A DNA stretch of 47,322 nt from Sebaldella sp. (GCA_018058425.1 JAGOZX010000014.1:1-47322); one strand, 5' to 3'. Positions 16,918-26,774 are shown, counted from the stretch's first letter. Notes: generated by a model from the sequence alone, not told the origin. Numbers and translations: made by a program.

Positions 16918-19380
16918 TTATTCTATTTCTGGTGTTATTTTCACTGTTGAAGCTACTTTTTCATTTTCTCTTACTTTCATAATTCTTACTCCTGATGTTG
17001 CTCTTCCTATTACTGATATAGAGCTTACTACAGTTCTAATCAATGTTCCTTCAGAAGTTATTAACATAATTTCAGAATCATTATCTACTATTTTTACATC
17101 TGCTATTTTTCCTGTTTTTTCGTTCTTCTTAAGGTTAGTAATTCCTTTTCCACCACGTGATTGCAATCTATAGTCTGATAGTTTTGTTCTTTTTCCGTAT
17201 CCTTCTTCTGCTATAGTTAATATAGTTTTTTGTGCCAGCTCTTCTTCTGTTCCATTTATTATTGCTCCAGCAACTATTATATCCTTTGATCTTAAAGTTA
17301 TTCCCTTCACTCCTGATGCAGTTCTTCCCATACTTCTTACATCATGTTCAGAGAATCTAATAGCAAATCCTTCTCTTGTAGCTAAGAACATTTCATCTTT
17401 TTGCTCTCCAGAAGTTAATCCTGCAAAAATCAATTCATCATCTTCTCTAAGACCTATTGCTTTTATTCCAGCCTTATTTATATTTGCAAAAAGCTCTAGA
17501 TTAGTTTTCTTAACTATTCCATTTCTTGTTACAAAGAAGATATCTTTGACTTTTTCGAACTCTCTAACTTTTATTATAGTACTCACTGTTTCTCCATCTT
17601 GAAGCTTGATCAGATTATTTATTAATCTTCCTCTTGCTTGTTTACTAGATTCAGGTACTTCGTAAACTTTCATGTTAAATACCTTTCCTTTAGTAGTAAA
17701 GATAAGCAGTGAATCTAAGTTTTTAGCTATGTACATATCTTTTATTATGTCATCATCTAAAATATTAGTAGCATTTACTCCTACTCCGCCTCTTTTTTGT
17801 GCTCTATATACATCTATTGGAGTTCTTTTCACATAACCTTTATCAGTTAATGTTACTACTACTTCCTCATCCTTTATAAGATCTTCTATTCCTATTTCTA
17901 CTCTAGCTTCTCTTATTTCTGTTCTTCTTGGATCACCGAAGTCTTCTTTTATCTTTATTATTTCTTCTTTTATTATCATATAAATTCTATTACTATCACT
18001 TAAGATTGATTTTAACTCTTCTATTAACAGCATTAACTCTTTATATTCTGTTTCTATTTTATCTCTTTCTAATCCTGTTAATCTTTGTAATCTCATATCT
18101 AGTATTGCCTTTGCTTGAAGTTCACTGAAAGAGAAACCAGCAATTAATTTATCTTTTGCTTCATTTCCATCTTGAGATCCTCTGATTATCTTGATTATTT
18201 CATCAATATTATCTAGTGCAATTTTAAAACCTTCTAATATATGAGCTCTTTTTTCAGCCTTATCTAATTCAAATTTTATTCTTCTAGTAACTACAGAAAA
18301 TCTATGTTTTAGATAATTTTGTAAAATCTCTTTTAAATTAAGGACTCTTGGTGCATTATCAACTAGTGCTAAGAATATTATTCCGAAAGTGTTTTGTAAA
18401 TCAGTATATTTATATAAACTATTTAATATTAGTTCACTTTCTTCTCCTCTTTTTAGCTCTATAACTACTCTAATTCCATCTCTATCTGACTCATCTCTTA
18501 AGTCTGATATACCTGTAAGCTTTTTATTTCTTACTAAATCAGCTATTCTTTCTATAAGTCTTGCCTTATTTACTTGATATGGAAGTTCATTTATTATAAT
18601 TGACTCTTTACCACTTTTTTGTTCTTCTATTTTTACTTTTCCTGCTACTCTAATTTTTCCTCTACCTGTTTTATAAGCTTCTATTATCCCACTTCTACCA
18701 TTTATTATTCCACCTGTAGGAAAATCTGGTCCACTTATATGCTCTATCATTTCGTCTATTGTTATTTCTGGATTATCTACTAAAGCTATAATTCCATCAC
18801 AGATTTCATTTAAGTTATGAGGAGGAATATTAGTTGCCATTCCTACGGCTATTCCTGTTGCTCCATTTAATAATAAGTTTGGCAGCTTAGCTGGCAACAC
18901 TGTTGGCTCATCTAAACTCTCATCAAAGTTTTTTCTGAAATCTATTGTATCTTTATCAATATCTTCTAATAATTCATTTGTTATTTTTGCCATTCTAGCC
19001 TCTGTATATCTCATCGCAGCGGCTCCATCTCCATCTATTGATCCAAAGTTTCCATGACCATTTATTAGGAGATATCTTGTATTAAACTCTTGTGCTAATC
19101 TAACCATTGCTCCATAAACAGCACTATCGCCGTGAGGATGATACTTACCTAGAACTTCCCCAACGATTCTCGCTGACTTTTTATATGGCTTATCATTTGT
19201 CATTCCTAACTCATTCATAGCAAATAAAATTCTTCTATGAACCGGTTTTAGACCATCTCTAACATCTGGAAGAGCACGGCTTACAATAACACTCATCGAG
19301 TAGTCTAAGTATGATGCTTTTATCTCATCTTCTATGTATATTGGTATTTCTGACCTTATTTCTGTCTCCTTAATTGACAT
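16918..19380 (-). CDS. gyrA: DNA gyrase subunit A
   Basis: GyrA is the breakage-reunion subunit of gyrase, which introduces negative supercoils with GyrB. The 820-residue length is normal. The active tyrosine is Y125 in [10 protein letters not shown]. The quinolone-resistance region reads [16 protein letters not shown]86 matches E. coli S83, but the place of D87 is taken by glycine (G90). The C-terminal DNA-wrapping beta-pinwheel contains box-like motifs QKRGGVG (about residue 535) and QSRGGKG (about residue 763). Its ATG lies 13 bases after the gyrB stop codon and has GAGGTG upstream, so the two genes form one operon. Confidence 0.97.
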   Translation of the reverse strand: MSIKETEIRSEIPIYIEDEIKASYLDYSMSVIVSRALPDVRDGLKPVHRRILFAMNELGMTNDKPYKKSARIVGEVLGKYHPHGDSAVYGAMVRLAQEFNTRYLLINGHGNFGSIDGDGAAAMRYTEARMAKITNELLEDIDKDTIDFRKNFDESLDEPTVLPAKLPNLLLNGATGIAVGMATNIPPHNLNEICDGIIALVDNPEITIDEMIEHISGPDFPTGGIINGRSGIIEAYKTGRGKIRVAGKVKIEEQKSGKESIIINELPYQVNKARLIERIADLVRNKKLTGISDLRDESDRDGIRVVIELKRGEESELILNSLYKYTDLQNTFGIIFLALVDNAPRVLNLKEILQNYLKHRFSVVTRRIKFELDKAEKRAHILEGFKIALDNIDEIIKIIRGSQDGNEAKDKLIAGFSFSELQAKAILDMRLQRLTGLERDKIETEYKELMLLIEELKSILSDSNRIYMIIKEEIIKIKEDFGDPRRTEIREARVEIGIEDLIKDEEVVVTLTDKGYVKRTPIDVYRAQKRGGVGVNATNILDDDIIKDMYIAKNLDSLLIFTTKGKVFNMKVYEVPESSKQARGRLINNLIKLQDGETVSTIIKVREFEKVKDIFFVTRNGIVKKTNLELFANINKAGIKAIGLREDDELIFAGLTSGEQKDEMFLATREGFAIRFSEHDVRSMGRTASGVKGITLRSKDIIVAGAIINGTEEELAQKTILTIAEEGYGKRTKLSDYRLQSRGGKGITNLKKNEKTGKIADVKIVDNDSEIMLITSEGTLIRTVVSSISVIGRATSGVRIMKVRENEKVASTVKITPEIE

Positions 19381-19393
19381 TATTCACCTCTTC

Positions 19394-21325
19394 TTATATA
19401 TCTAAATTCCTTACATATTGTGCATGTTCTTCTATAAATTGTCTTCTAGGCTCTACTTTATCTCCCATTAACACATTAAACATTTTATCTGCATATGTTG
19501 CATCTTCTAATGTTACTTTTAATAAAGTTCTTACTTCTGGATCCATTGTTGTCTCCCAAAGCTGATCTGGATTCATTTCTCCTAATCCTTTATATCTTTG
19601 TATATTATATCTCTTATTTTCGCCATCAAGCTTTTTAGTCATTTCTTGCATCTGCTCATTTGAATATGCATATTGCACTTGCTTTCCAGCCTGAACCTTG
19701 AATAATGGGGGCTGTGCTATAAATATATGCCCTTCATTTATAAGCTCTCTTAAATGCCTGTAGAAAAACGTCAACATTAGAGTTCTTATATGCGCTCCAT
19801 CGACATCGGCATCTGTCATTATTATTATTTTATGATATCTTAGCTTTTCTAAGTCCATTTCATCACCTAGTCCAGCACCAAAAGCTGTTATCATTGCTCT
19901 TATTTCTGTATTTTCAAGGGCTTTTCCTATACCTGCTTTTTCTACGTTTAGTATTTTCCCTCTTAATGGTAAAATAGCTTGAAAACGTCTATCTCTTCCT
20001 TGTTTTGCTGATCCTCCCGCAGAATCTCCTTCGACTATATATATTTCAGATTCTGATGCATCTTTTGATGAACAGTCTGCTAATTTTCCTGGAAGTGATC
20101 CTACTTCAAGAGTACTTTTTCTTAATACTAATTCTCTTGCTTTTTTTGCTGCTTCTCTTGCCTTTTTAGACATTAGAATTTTTTCTATTATATTTGAAGC
20201 TTCTTTTGGATGATCTTCTAGATACATCTTTAATGAGTTTCCTACAATTCCAGAAACAACACCTGTTATTTCACTATTTCCTAATTTTGTTTTTGTCTGT
20301 CCTTCAAATTGAGGCTCTGGTATTTTAATACTTAAAATAGCTACTAATCCTTCTCTTACATCTGATCCTTGAAAAGAACCATCTTTATCTTTTACTAAAC
20401 CTAATTGCTTTGATACTTCATTTAATACTCTAGTTAGAGCTGTTCTAAATCCACTTACGTGTGTTCCACCCTCATGAGTATTTATATTATTAACAAATGA
20501 ATAAACCAGTTCTCTTTGTGAGACAGTATAAGTCATTGCTATTTCTACTTCTGCTCTTTTATTTCCATCTATTTGAATAGAATCGTTCATATAAATAGTG
20601 TCATCTAATACTCTTACATCATCATCAGCAAGCTCTGTTAAAAAGTCTTTTATTCCTCCTTCAAAATGAAGGTCATCAACTTTTATTTTATTTTTATTTC
20701 TTTGATCTGATAAATTTATTCTTAGTCCTCTATTTAAGTACGACATTTCTTTTAGTCTAGTTAATAAAATCTCATAATCATATTCCAATGTTTCAAAAAT
20801 TTCACTATCAGCCTTAAATCTGATTATTGTTCCATGAGCATCCGCTGGTGCTTCACCTATTTCTTTTATGTCCTCAACGGGTATTCCTCTATGATATTTT
20901 TGATACCAAACTTTTCCATCTTTTGTTATCGTAGCCTCTAATGTTTCAGATAATGCGTTAACTACTGAAATTCCGACTCCATGTAAGCCTCCAGAAACCT
21001 TATAGTTATCATTATTAAATTTTCCTCCTGCATGTAATACTGTTAAAACTACTTCTAAAGTAGATTTTCCCATTTTTTCATGTCTTTCTACAGGAATTCC
21101 TCTTCCATTATCAGTTACTTCTATAATATTATCTTCTAGTATTTTTACTTCTATAGTATCACAGTACCCTGCTAATGCCTCATCCACACTATTATCTACT
21201 ATTTCCCATACTAAATGATGTAACCCTCTTGATGAAGTAGATCCTATGTACATTCCTGGTCTTTTTCTTACGGCCTCAAGTCCTTCTAAGACCGTAATAC
21301 TTTCAGCATTATAATTATCGCTCAT
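19394..21325 (-). CDS. gyrB: DNA gyrase subunit B
   Basis: GyrB is the ATPase subunit of gyrase, 643 residues, the short form without the extra domain of some proteobacteria. The GHKL ATP-binding site is shown by [23 protein letters not shown] and [15 protein letters not shown]; the TOPRIM part by [15 protein letters not shown] and the metal-binding [14 protein letters not shown]; the C terminus by [26 protein letters not shown] stands seven bases before the ATG. The upstream gap has no clear terminator from the recF group, so partial read-through from dnaA-recF is possible; an inverted repeat there may be regulatory. Confidence 0.97.
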   Translation of the reverse strand: MSDNYNAESITVLEGLEAVRKRPGMYIGSTSSRGLHHLVWEIVDNSVDEALAGYCDTIEVKILEDNIIEVTDNGRGIPVERHEKMGKSTLEVVLTVLHAGGKFNNDNYKVSGGLHGVGISVVNALSETLEATITKDGKVWYQKYHRGIPVEDIKEIGEAPADAHGTIIRFKADSEIFETLEYDYEILLTRLKEMSYLNRGLRINLSDQRNKNKIKVDDLHFEGGIKDFLTELADDDVRVLDDTIYMNDSIQIDGNKRAEVEIAMTYTVSQRELVYSFVNNINTHEGGTHVSGFRTALTRVLNEVSKQLGLVKDKDGSFQGSDVREGLVAILSIKIPEPQFEGQTKTKLGNSEITGVVSGIVGNSLKMYLEDHPKEASNIIEKILMSKKAREAAKKARELVLRKSTLEVGSLPGKLADCSSKDASESEIYIVEGDSAGGSAKQGRDRRFQAILPLRGKILNVEKAGIGKALENTEIRAMITAFGAGLGDEMDLEKLRYHKIIIMTDADVDGAHIRTLMLTFFYRHLRELINEGHIFIAQPPLFKVQAGKQVQYAYSNEQMQEMTKKLDGENKRYNIQRYKGLGEMNPDQLWETTMDPEVRTLLKVTLEDATYADKMFNVLMGDKVEPRRQFIEEHAQYVRNLDI

Positions 21326-21370
21326 TTTTTCCTCCTGTTCTCTTTGTCTTTCTAATCTATTTTATCATGT

Positions 21371-21387
21371 TTGATAATTTTTATCAA
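21371..21387. repeat. 17-bp inverted repeat upstream of gyrB
   Basis: TTGATAA-TTT-TTATCAA is perfectly symmetric around a 3-base centre. It lies 46-62 bases before the gyrB start, where the promoter should be, although no strong -35/-10 pair was seen there. It is a candidate operator. Confidence 0.4.
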
Positions 21388-21514
21388 TCAATCTGTTTTA
21401 CTATATTTGTGTATACTTAAAGCATTATTATTAATTTTATTATAATTTATTTGACATATAAATTTACTTTCTTTATTCTTCATTAATTTTTTTTATAATA
21501 ATAAAAAAATAAAC

Positions 21515-21775
21515 CTAGTGTTCATTTTCAAAAAGAAATCCTTCATATTCATCAGCCCTCATTTTTAAGGCTCTATTAGTATATGAAGTCACATAAATAA
21601 AATCATTTGTCATAATAATAGTTCTCTCTCCTCTTTCATTTAAATCAATTACTTTCTTTTTATTTTTTTCAAAATATTCTGTATTTTTTTTATTTTTAAA
21701 AAAATCGGAATAATCTATTATTAGTATTATTTCATTCAAAGGTATAAAAAGATTATTTTCTATATATATATACAT
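21515..21775 (-). CDS. RemB/YaaB-like protein (extracellular matrix regulator family)
   Basis: This 86-residue protein starts MYIYIENNLFIPLNEIILIID, which matches the start of Bacillus YaaB/RemB (MYIHL, then I-x-x-I-x-D), and has the later block ERTIIMTNDFIYVTSYTNRALKMRA, comparable to the RemB pattern of a short strand, a Y-x-S and a basic end. The position between recF and gyrB is also the one it has in Firmicutes. The Bacillus protein takes part in biofilm matrix control; the role here is unknown. Its ATG overlaps the stop codon of the dciA-like gene by one base, so translation is coupled. A linker of about 190 bases separates it from gyrB. Confidence 0.72.
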   Translation of the reverse strand: MYIYIENNLFIPLNEIILIIDYSDFFKNKKNTEYFEKNKKKVIDLNERGERTIIMTNDFIYVTSYTNRALKMRADEYEGFLFENEH

Positions 21776-22644
21776 TAAATTTTCCCTCTTATTTTTAGAA
21801 ATTTCGTAAGTCTATTCATTAGTTTTTCCACCGTTTGACTAATTATATATTCATCATCTGAACCCACCTTATAAATGGCATGTCTTCTGGCTGCTTCTTT
21901 AGCTGCTATTATATTTTTTTCCTCTATAAAATCTGAAATTATATAAGTTAACTCTTCTGCCAATTGATCTCTTGCACGATAATATTCACTTTCTGTTATC
22001 TCTATCTCTTTTAAGATATCTCTATAACTGATCAAAGGACTTCTTTCCAGTATTCTTTTTATCGCCTTTAATCTCTCTTCTGCAAGTTCATTTTTACATT
22101 TTATGCATATTTCACCTGCTCCCATAAATAAATCGGAGCATCTTACACACTCTTTATATCCTTTTCTCACTAATATTTTCTCAGTTTCTTTAGCATTCAT
22201 TGCTATTTTTTTCATTCTTTCTGCTATTTGATTATTCTCATATTTAGAAAATTCTTCTTCTATTTTTTCTTTTTCTTCTTCTGTTATTTTTATTTCAGAT
22301 GGATCAAAAAATTCATCTTCAAAATCTTTATAAAGGTCGTCTTTTTTATCATATAGATTTCCTGTTTTTAGATATATGTCTTTTACTCGACTATCATATA
22401 GAGCCTCATTTATATTATCAAGAACAGTCTCCTGCAGCATTCTCATTTCATTTAGAATAAGATTATTTCCTACTATAACAGTTAGTTTTCCATTACTAAA
22501 AAATGAAGGAAAAGAGTATTCTGCAATCATTTCCCCAACCATTTTCTTCCAATTTTTTCTAATTATATGTATTAAATATCTATCATCTTCTAAAATTTTC
22601 TCCATTTTTACTTCACTAATTTTATTTAGTTTCTTTTTCATCAT
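21775..22644 (-). CDS. dciA: DciA-like (DUF721) protein with a C-terminal zinc-ribbon extension
   Basis: This is a 289-residue protein. The N-terminal 90 residues fit DUF721/DciA (WKKMVGEMIAEYSFPSFFSNGKLTVIVG), the family that helps load the replicative helicase in bacteria without DnaC. After an acidic linker comes a zinc-ribbon-like C-x2-C-x10-C-x2-C (C166, C169, C180, C183) and a long helical tail to residue 289. The typical DciA is much shorter, so the second half is an addition. The start overlaps the end of recF by 23 bases; the frame begins ATGATG with GGGAG upstream, so the second ATG is an alternative. The position in the dnaA-recF-gyrB block supports a replication role, as inferred from context. 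Confidence 0.75.
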   Translation of the reverse strand: MMKKKLNKISEVKMEKILEDDRYLIHIIRKNWKKMVGEMIAEYSFPSFFSNGKLTVIVGNNLILNEMRMLQETVLDNINEALYDSRVKDIYLKTGNLYDKKDDLYKDFEDEFFDPSEIKITEEEKEKIEEEFSKYENNQIAERMKKIAMNAKETEKILVRKGYKECVRCSDLFMGAGEICIKCKNELAEERLKAIKRILERSPLISYRDILKEIEITESEYYRARDQLAEELTYIISDFIEEKNIIAAKEAARRHAIYKVGSDDEYIISQTVEKLMNRLTKFLKIRGKI

Positions 22645-23725
22645 TTAGTAGTATTCTCCCTTTATCTATATATATTTTTTTCCCCTCTATATCAAGATTC
22701 TCTGTAGAAGTTATAAAACATTGAATATTTTTATTCTTAAAATAATTCAAAATACTATTTTTTCTTATTTCATCAAAATATGATGAGATATCGTCTATTA
22801 AAAATATAGGAATTTCATTTTTTTCTTTTATCAGCATATCTATTTCTGCTATTTTTAATGAAAATATTATAGATTTTTTCTCACCTTGTGATGAAAATGA
22901 CTTTGCATTTTTTCCATTTAATTCGAAAATAAAATCATCTTTTTGAGGTCCTACTAATGTGTAGCCATATCTTTTTTCTCTATCATGTTTTTTTGCTATT
23001 TCTTCTTTAAACTTTTCCTTTATTTCCTCTATACTTATTTTTTCTATATTTTCAATAAAAGAATTATATTTTAATTTTAGTTCAGAATTCGAATCAAATA
23101 ACTTTCTATAGTTTAAATTTAATAAGATTGATATATTTTTTACATATTCTCTCCTCATTAATACTATTTTCGAACCTTCTTCTATAAATTTTTCATTATA
23201 TATTTTGTAAAGCTCGTTATTTGTCTTTCTTTCTTTTATTAATTTACTTCTTGTTTTTAATATTTTTTCAAAATTTATAAGAGTTTTTAGGTAAATATTC
23301 TTTGTTTGCGATATTTCATAATTAAAAAATCCTCTTCTTATTCCTGGATTGCCCATTATTATTTCTATATCCTCTGGTATAAAAGAGATTGCATTTAGTA
23401 CTCCCACATAGTCTATATATTTAGTCTTTGTCTTATCTATATAATATTCTTTTTTATCATTATTAGAATCTATAGCTACACTTTTTTTATCTTCCCTTGA
23501 TTCGAAGCTGCCAAAAACAATTGTTCTAATTTTATCATATGAAGTTAATTCTTTAATTTTTTTGGTTCTAAAACTTTTTCCAGTAGCCAAAAAAAAGACA
23601 GCTTCAATTAATGATGTTTTTCCCTGTCCATTTCTCCCATAAATAAGGTTAAAGTGGGGATCGAATTCTATTTTTCTATTTTCTAAACATCTAAAATTAT
23701 TTAAACTTAATTGTTTAAGTTTCAT
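22622..23725 (-). CDS. recF: DNA replication and repair protein RecF
   Basis: RecF is an SMC-like ATPase that loads RecA at gaps during recombinational repair. The 367-residue length is normal. Walker A is visible as GRNGQGKTSL near residue 30, the signature motif as SFSSQGEKKSIIFSLKIAE near residue 280, and Walker B as IFLIDDISSYFDE near residue 310. The N terminus LKQLSLNNFRCLENR is typical. It starts one base after the stop of the S4 gene, and its end overlaps the dciA-like gene, so the three are translated from one message. Confidence 0.95.
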   Translation of the reverse strand: MKLKQLSLNNFRCLENRKIEFDPHFNLIYGRNGQGKTSLIEAVFFLATGKSFRTKKIKELTSYDKIRTIVFGSFESREDKKSVAIDSNNDKKEYYIDKTKTKYIDYVGVLNAISFIPEDIEIIMGNPGIRRGFFNYEISQTKNIYLKTLINFEKILKTRSKLIKERKTNNELYKIYNEKFIEEGSKIVLMRREYVKNISILLNLNYRKLFDSNSELKLKYNSFIENIEKISIEEIKEKFKEEIAKKHDREKRYGYTLVGPQKDDFIFELNGKNAKSFSSQGEKKSIIFSLKIAEIDMLIKEKNEIPIFLIDDISSYFDEIRKNSILNYFKNKNIQCFITSTENLDIEGKKIYIDKGRILLNDEKETK

Positions 23726-23726
23726 T

Positions 23727-23948
23727 CTAACCTCTTATTATTTTTATTTTTTCACCATTTAACTCTACTGTATAATCTGCATATATTTTTCTTCCACGTC
23801 TTGTTTCTATTTCTCCATTTACCTTTACGTGCCCTTCAGCTATATGAAACTTTGCTTCTGCACCATCACCTACATAATTTGCCCATTTTAAAAGTTGATC
23901 GAGTTTTATAAATTCTGTATTAATTTTTATTTCTTCTACTTCTTCCAT
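23727..23948 (-). CDS. yaaA: Small S4-domain RNA-binding protein (YaaA/RlbA family)
   Basis: This is a 73-residue protein made almost wholly of an S4 RNA-binding domain: LDQLLKWANYVGDGAEAKFHIAEGHVKVNGEIETRRGRKIY, with the G-x-V-x-VNG core. It matches the small protein between dnaN and recF in Firmicutes that is thought to bind ribosomal RNA. Here dnaN is missing from this position. An AGGG lies eight bases before the ATG, and a strong hairpin is found 30-60 bases further upstream. It is the first gene of the S4-recF-dciA-remB group. Confidence 0.85.
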   Translation of the reverse strand: MEEVEEIKINTEFIKLDQLLKWANYVGDGAEAKFHIAEGHVKVNGEIETRRGRKIYADYTVELNGEKIKIIRG

Positions 23949-23976
23949 TTTATATCCCTGCTTTTCTATCTAAATT

Positions 23977-24005
23977 CCCCTCCTAAATTAATAATTTAAG
24001 AGGGG
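23977..24005 (-). other. Strong hairpin between dnaA and the S4 gene
   Basis: A 13-bp stem with one G-T pair (arms CCCCTCTTAAATT and AATTTAGGAGGGG on the minus strand) closes a 3-base loop. No T run follows on the minus strand, so it is not a clear terminator; it may be a processing or stability element, or hide the GGAGG inside it. Confidence 0.55.
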
Positions 24006-24060
24006 TAAGGAGTATTACTAGCTTAAATTGTTATAAAATTTCAATAACAAATCCAAAAAC

Positions 24061-25416
24061 TTACTCCACTATCTTTTGTTTTATATTATCTACTTCTTTT
24101 TTAAAAGCTATTTCTTCTTTTAATTTTGTTTCTATTTTTCTAATACTGCTGATAACTGTACTATGATCTCTTCCACCAAAAAGGCCACCTATTGTAGTTA
24201 GATTCAAATCAAGTTGATCTTTCAATAAAAACATAGCTATCTGTCTTGCATTAGTTATTTCCTGTTGTCTTTTCTTTCCCTTCATCTCTTCTGGAGGAAT
24301 AGAATAATAATTTGAAACAGTTGTTATTATTTTATTAGCTGTTATTTTTGACTGTTGCTTTTTAAATAAATCTGCTAAATCCTCTTGTACTAATTGAAGT
24401 GTAATTGCTTTTCTAAGAAGAGTTGATCTTGCTACTACTCTTGTTAATGCTCCTTCAAGTTCTCTTATATTTGAACTTATCGAACTAGATATGAATTCTA
24501 AAACTTCATCAGAAATTATAACACTTTTAGAATCTGCAATATTTTTTAAAATTGCAAGTCTTGTTTCATAATCAGGTTTTTGGACATCTACCGATAGCCC
24601 ACTATCAAATCTTGATTCTATTCTTTTTGATAAATTTCTAATTTCCTTTGGAAGTCTATCACTAGACATAATTATTTGCTTTCCCAATTCTTGAAGAGTG
24701 TTAAACGTATGAAAAAATTCTTCTTCTACACTTCCTGTTCCTTGTCCAAAAACCTTTTCAAAAAATTGAATATCATCAATTAATAATACATCTAAGGTTC
24801 TAAATTTATCTCTAAAATTTTGTACATTTGCAAATTGCCCTGCTCTTAATGAGTTTATAAATTCATTATTAAACTGTTCTGATGTACAGTATAAAACTTT
24901 TTTATTAGGATCCATATCCAAAATTGCATTTCCTACTGCATGCATTAAATGAGTTTTTCCTAATCCAGAACCCCCATAAATTAAAAAGGGATTATATACA
25001 CTCCCAGGATTTTGCGATATTGCTATACAAGCTGCATTTGCTAATTCGTTTCCTTTACCTACAACGAAATTTTCAAATCTATATCTTTGATTTAAATTAT
25101 TTATTGTCTTTTTCTGACTATCAACCATAGAAAAGTAATTTTCAAACTTTTCTTCTATTCTCTTCAGTTCAAAAATAATATTGATATTCTTTACTTCACC
25201 CATCATAAGGATATCATTTAATATCTCTAGCATAGTCTTTTTATATCTCTCTTCTACTTTTTCCTTCATAAAAGAAGATTCAACCCACACATAAAGAGTA
25301 TTATTTTTGAACTCATGAACATTTAAAGGTTTTATATATGTACTAAACTCAACCTCATCAATTTGATACTTAATTATTTTTACAATTTTCTCCCATAAGA
25401 CAGATGGATCAACCAT
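24061..25416 (-). CDS. dnaA: Chromosomal replication initiator protein DnaA
   Basis: DnaA binds the origin and opens it in the ATP form. At 451 residues it is full length. Domain I is seen in the first 90 residues; the AAA+ module has Walker A GGSGLGKTHLMHA, Walker B VLLIDDIQF and the sensor region MSSDRLPKEI; domain IV ends with the signature GGRDHSTVISSIRKIE, which contacts the DnaA box. The start is not certain. I chose the ATG at 25414-25416, ten bases from AAAGGAG; a TTG two codons upstream lies closer to that site. The gene faces away from the DnaA-box cluster, the usual arrangement at oriC. Confidence 0.96.
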   Translation of the reverse strand: MVDPSVLWEKIVKIIKYQIDEVEFSTYIKPLNVHEFKNNTLYVWVESSFMKEKVEERYKKTMLEILNDILMMGEVKNINIIFELKRIEEKFENYFSMVDSQKKTINNLNQRYRFENFVVGKGNELANAACIAISQNPGSVYNPFLIYGGSGLGKTHLMHAVGNAILDMDPNKKVLYCTSEQFNNEFINSLRAGQFANVQNFRDKFRTLDVLLIDDIQFFEKVFGQGTGSVEEEFFHTFNTLQELGKQIIMSSDRLPKEIRNLSKRIESRFDSGLSVDVQKPDYETRLAILKNIADSKSVIISDEVLEFISSSISSNIRELEGALTRVVARSTLLRKAITLQLVQEDLADLFKKQQSKITANKIITTVSNYYSIPPEEMKGKKRQQEITNARQIAMFLLKDQLDLNLTTIGGLFGGRDHSTVISSIRKIETKLKEEIAFKKEVDNIKQKIVE

Positions 25417-25457
25417 TTGCAACGCTCTCCTTTTAATAAAAAATCTTTAGTATATGA

Positions 25458-25486
25458 ACTATATCATAAAAAAAAAATTTACGCAA
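25458..25486 (-). promoter_or_regulatory. Promoter of dnaA
   Basis: On the minus strand TTGCGT (25481-25486) and TATAGT (25458-25463) are 17 bases apart, the spacer being mostly T. Transcription would start near 25451, giving a leader of about 35 bases. Several DnaA boxes lie just upstream, which would allow autoregulation. Confidence 0.6.
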
Positions 25487-25503
25487 GGCTAGAAGATATT
25501 AAC

Positions 25504-26130
25504 TTTCCCACAGAGTTTTCCACAAAACAATCAAAATAATAATATACCGAGCGGAGTTATCCACATTTCTACATGGTTTTCCACAATACATCAAAGAGAA
25601 GATTTATATAACAAAAAAAATCTTTCCCACATTTCCTTTTTTTTTCTTGATCTAGTGTTGAAAAAAAAACTATTAATTTAAGATCCGGAAAAATCCACAT
25701 CCTTTCACCATTAGAAATATACTTCAAGCCCCAGTAAAAATAGGTATTTCAACAAATCCACGGCCTATAATAATTATAATAATATATATGTTTTATTTAT
25801 ATAAATAATATATCATGTGGAAAATAAAATATTCAATAAAATAAAAACACCTTTTTTAAAAATTCACAGTAACCTAAAGTAAATCTCAAAATTCAAATAA
25901 ACCTAAATTCCAAAAATTCTAAAAAATACGAGTAAAGACTAAAGCATAACAAATATATAATATTAAAAGCACATATAAAATCAACTTTTAAAAAATACTA
26001 GATAAAACTAAAATTACTGATATTAAACAAATAAAAACTATAAACTACAAAAGACAATTAAAACCATTGAATACTAAACTAAAAATATAAAAAGAACTAA
26101 AAAAGAAGAAAAATACGAATAATTGATGAA
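25504..26130. other. Putative chromosomal replication origin (oriC)
   Basis: The gap between dnaA and rpmH is 828 bases. It has one perfect DnaA box TTATCCACA (25557-25565), near-matches TTTTCCACA at 25516-25524 and 25577-25585, the reverse form TGTGGAAAA at 25816-25824, AAATCCACA at 25691-25699, TTTCCCACA at 25504-25512 and 25623-25631, and AAATCCACG at 25754-25762. The mainly one-way orientation and the dnaA/rpmH flanks are typical of oriC. From about 25770 on the DNA is extremely AT-rich, and 25860-26130 has many more A than T on the plus strand; this part could be the unwinding element. No rRNA or gene fits in the gap. Confidence 0.8.
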
Positions 26131-26135
26131 AAAAC

Positions 26136-26164
26136 TTGACTTTTTCCTTTTTATTTATTATCAT
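26136..26164 (+). promoter_or_regulatory. Promoter of the rpmH-rnpA-yidD-yidC-jag-mnmE group
   Basis: TTGACT (26136-26141) and TATCAT (26159-26164) are spaced by 17 bases. The start point near 26171 gives a leader of about 74 bases before rpmH. Confidence 0.65.
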
Positions 26165-26244
26165 ATATCGTAATTAACTAAAACATTTTGTGAAATAAAA
26201 TTTCATATAAAAATATGATAATAAATATTAGGAAGGAGTAAAAA

Positions 26245-26382
26245 ATGAGCAAAAAGACATATCAACCAAACAAAAAAAAGAGAAAAAGAGACCACGGTTT
26301 CAAAGCAAGAATGAAAACTAAAAGCGGTAGATCGGTACTGAAAAGAAGAAGAGCAAAAGGCAGAAAACAACTATGTGCTTAA
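26245..26382 (+). CDS. rpmH: 50S ribosomal protein L34
   Basis: This 45-residue, extremely basic protein has the L34 pattern: [19 protein letters not shown], then [17 protein letters not shown]34 is a small protein of the large ribosomal subunit. The length is usual. GGAAGGAG lies eight bases before the ATG. It is the first gene rightward from oriC, and the neighbouring rnpA and yidD confirm the classical order. A GC-rich hairpin follows at once, so L34 is probably made from a short message as well as from a longer read-through one. Confidence 0.97.
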   Translation: MSKKTYQPNKKKRKRDHGFKARMKTKSGRSVLKRRRAKGRKQLCA

Positions 26383-26415
26383 CCCGGTGATTCGAAACTT
26401 TGACACCGGGTTTTT
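26381..26415 (+). terminator. Hairpin with T run between rpmH and rnpA
   Basis: AACCCGGTG (26381-26389) and CACCGGGTT (26404-26412) form a perfect 9-bp stem, the first arm overlapping the rpmH stop codon, and the second arm runs into T5. It may cut the amount of downstream transcript relative to rpmH. Confidence 0.8.
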
Positions 26416-26450
26416 AAAACTCTTCAAAAGGAAAATAAGGGTATAAACTT

Positions 26451-26774
26451 ATGATGACTTTAAAAAATGAAAAAGAATTCTCAATAATTTACCAAAAAGG
26501 ACAAAAAAAACATACAAAGTATGTAATAATAATTTTCCTGAAAAATAAGTTAAATGAAAAAAGGTTTGGGTTCGTAGCTAGTAAAAAAACTGGAAATGCA
26601 GTAAATAGAAACAGAATTAAAAGATTGTTTCGAGAAGTTGTGAGATTAAATACTCAAGAATTTAAAGGAAATTATGATTATATTCTTATAGGAAAATCTG
26701 TCTTAAAAGATAATATAAGTTCTTTAAAATATGAAGACATGGAAAAGGATATATTGAAAGGGATAAAAAAATGA
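26451..26774 (+). CDS. rnpA: Ribonuclease P protein component
   Basis: RnpA is the protein partner of the RNase P ribozyme, which cuts the 5' leader from pre-tRNAs. At 107 residues it has normal length. The hallmark is [25 protein letters not shown] around residues 38-62, the basic R-N-R helix; the end is [12 protein letters not shown]. The frame starts ATGATG; I take the first ATG, but neither has a strong ribosome-binding site (AAGGG is about 11 bases away). The stop overlaps the yidD start in ATGA. Confidence 0.94.
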   Translation: MMTLKNEKEFSIIYQKGQKKHTKYVIIIFLKNKLNEKRFGFVASKKTGNAVNRNRIKRLFREVVRLNTQEFKGNYDYILIGKSVLKDNISSLKYEDMEKDILKGIKK

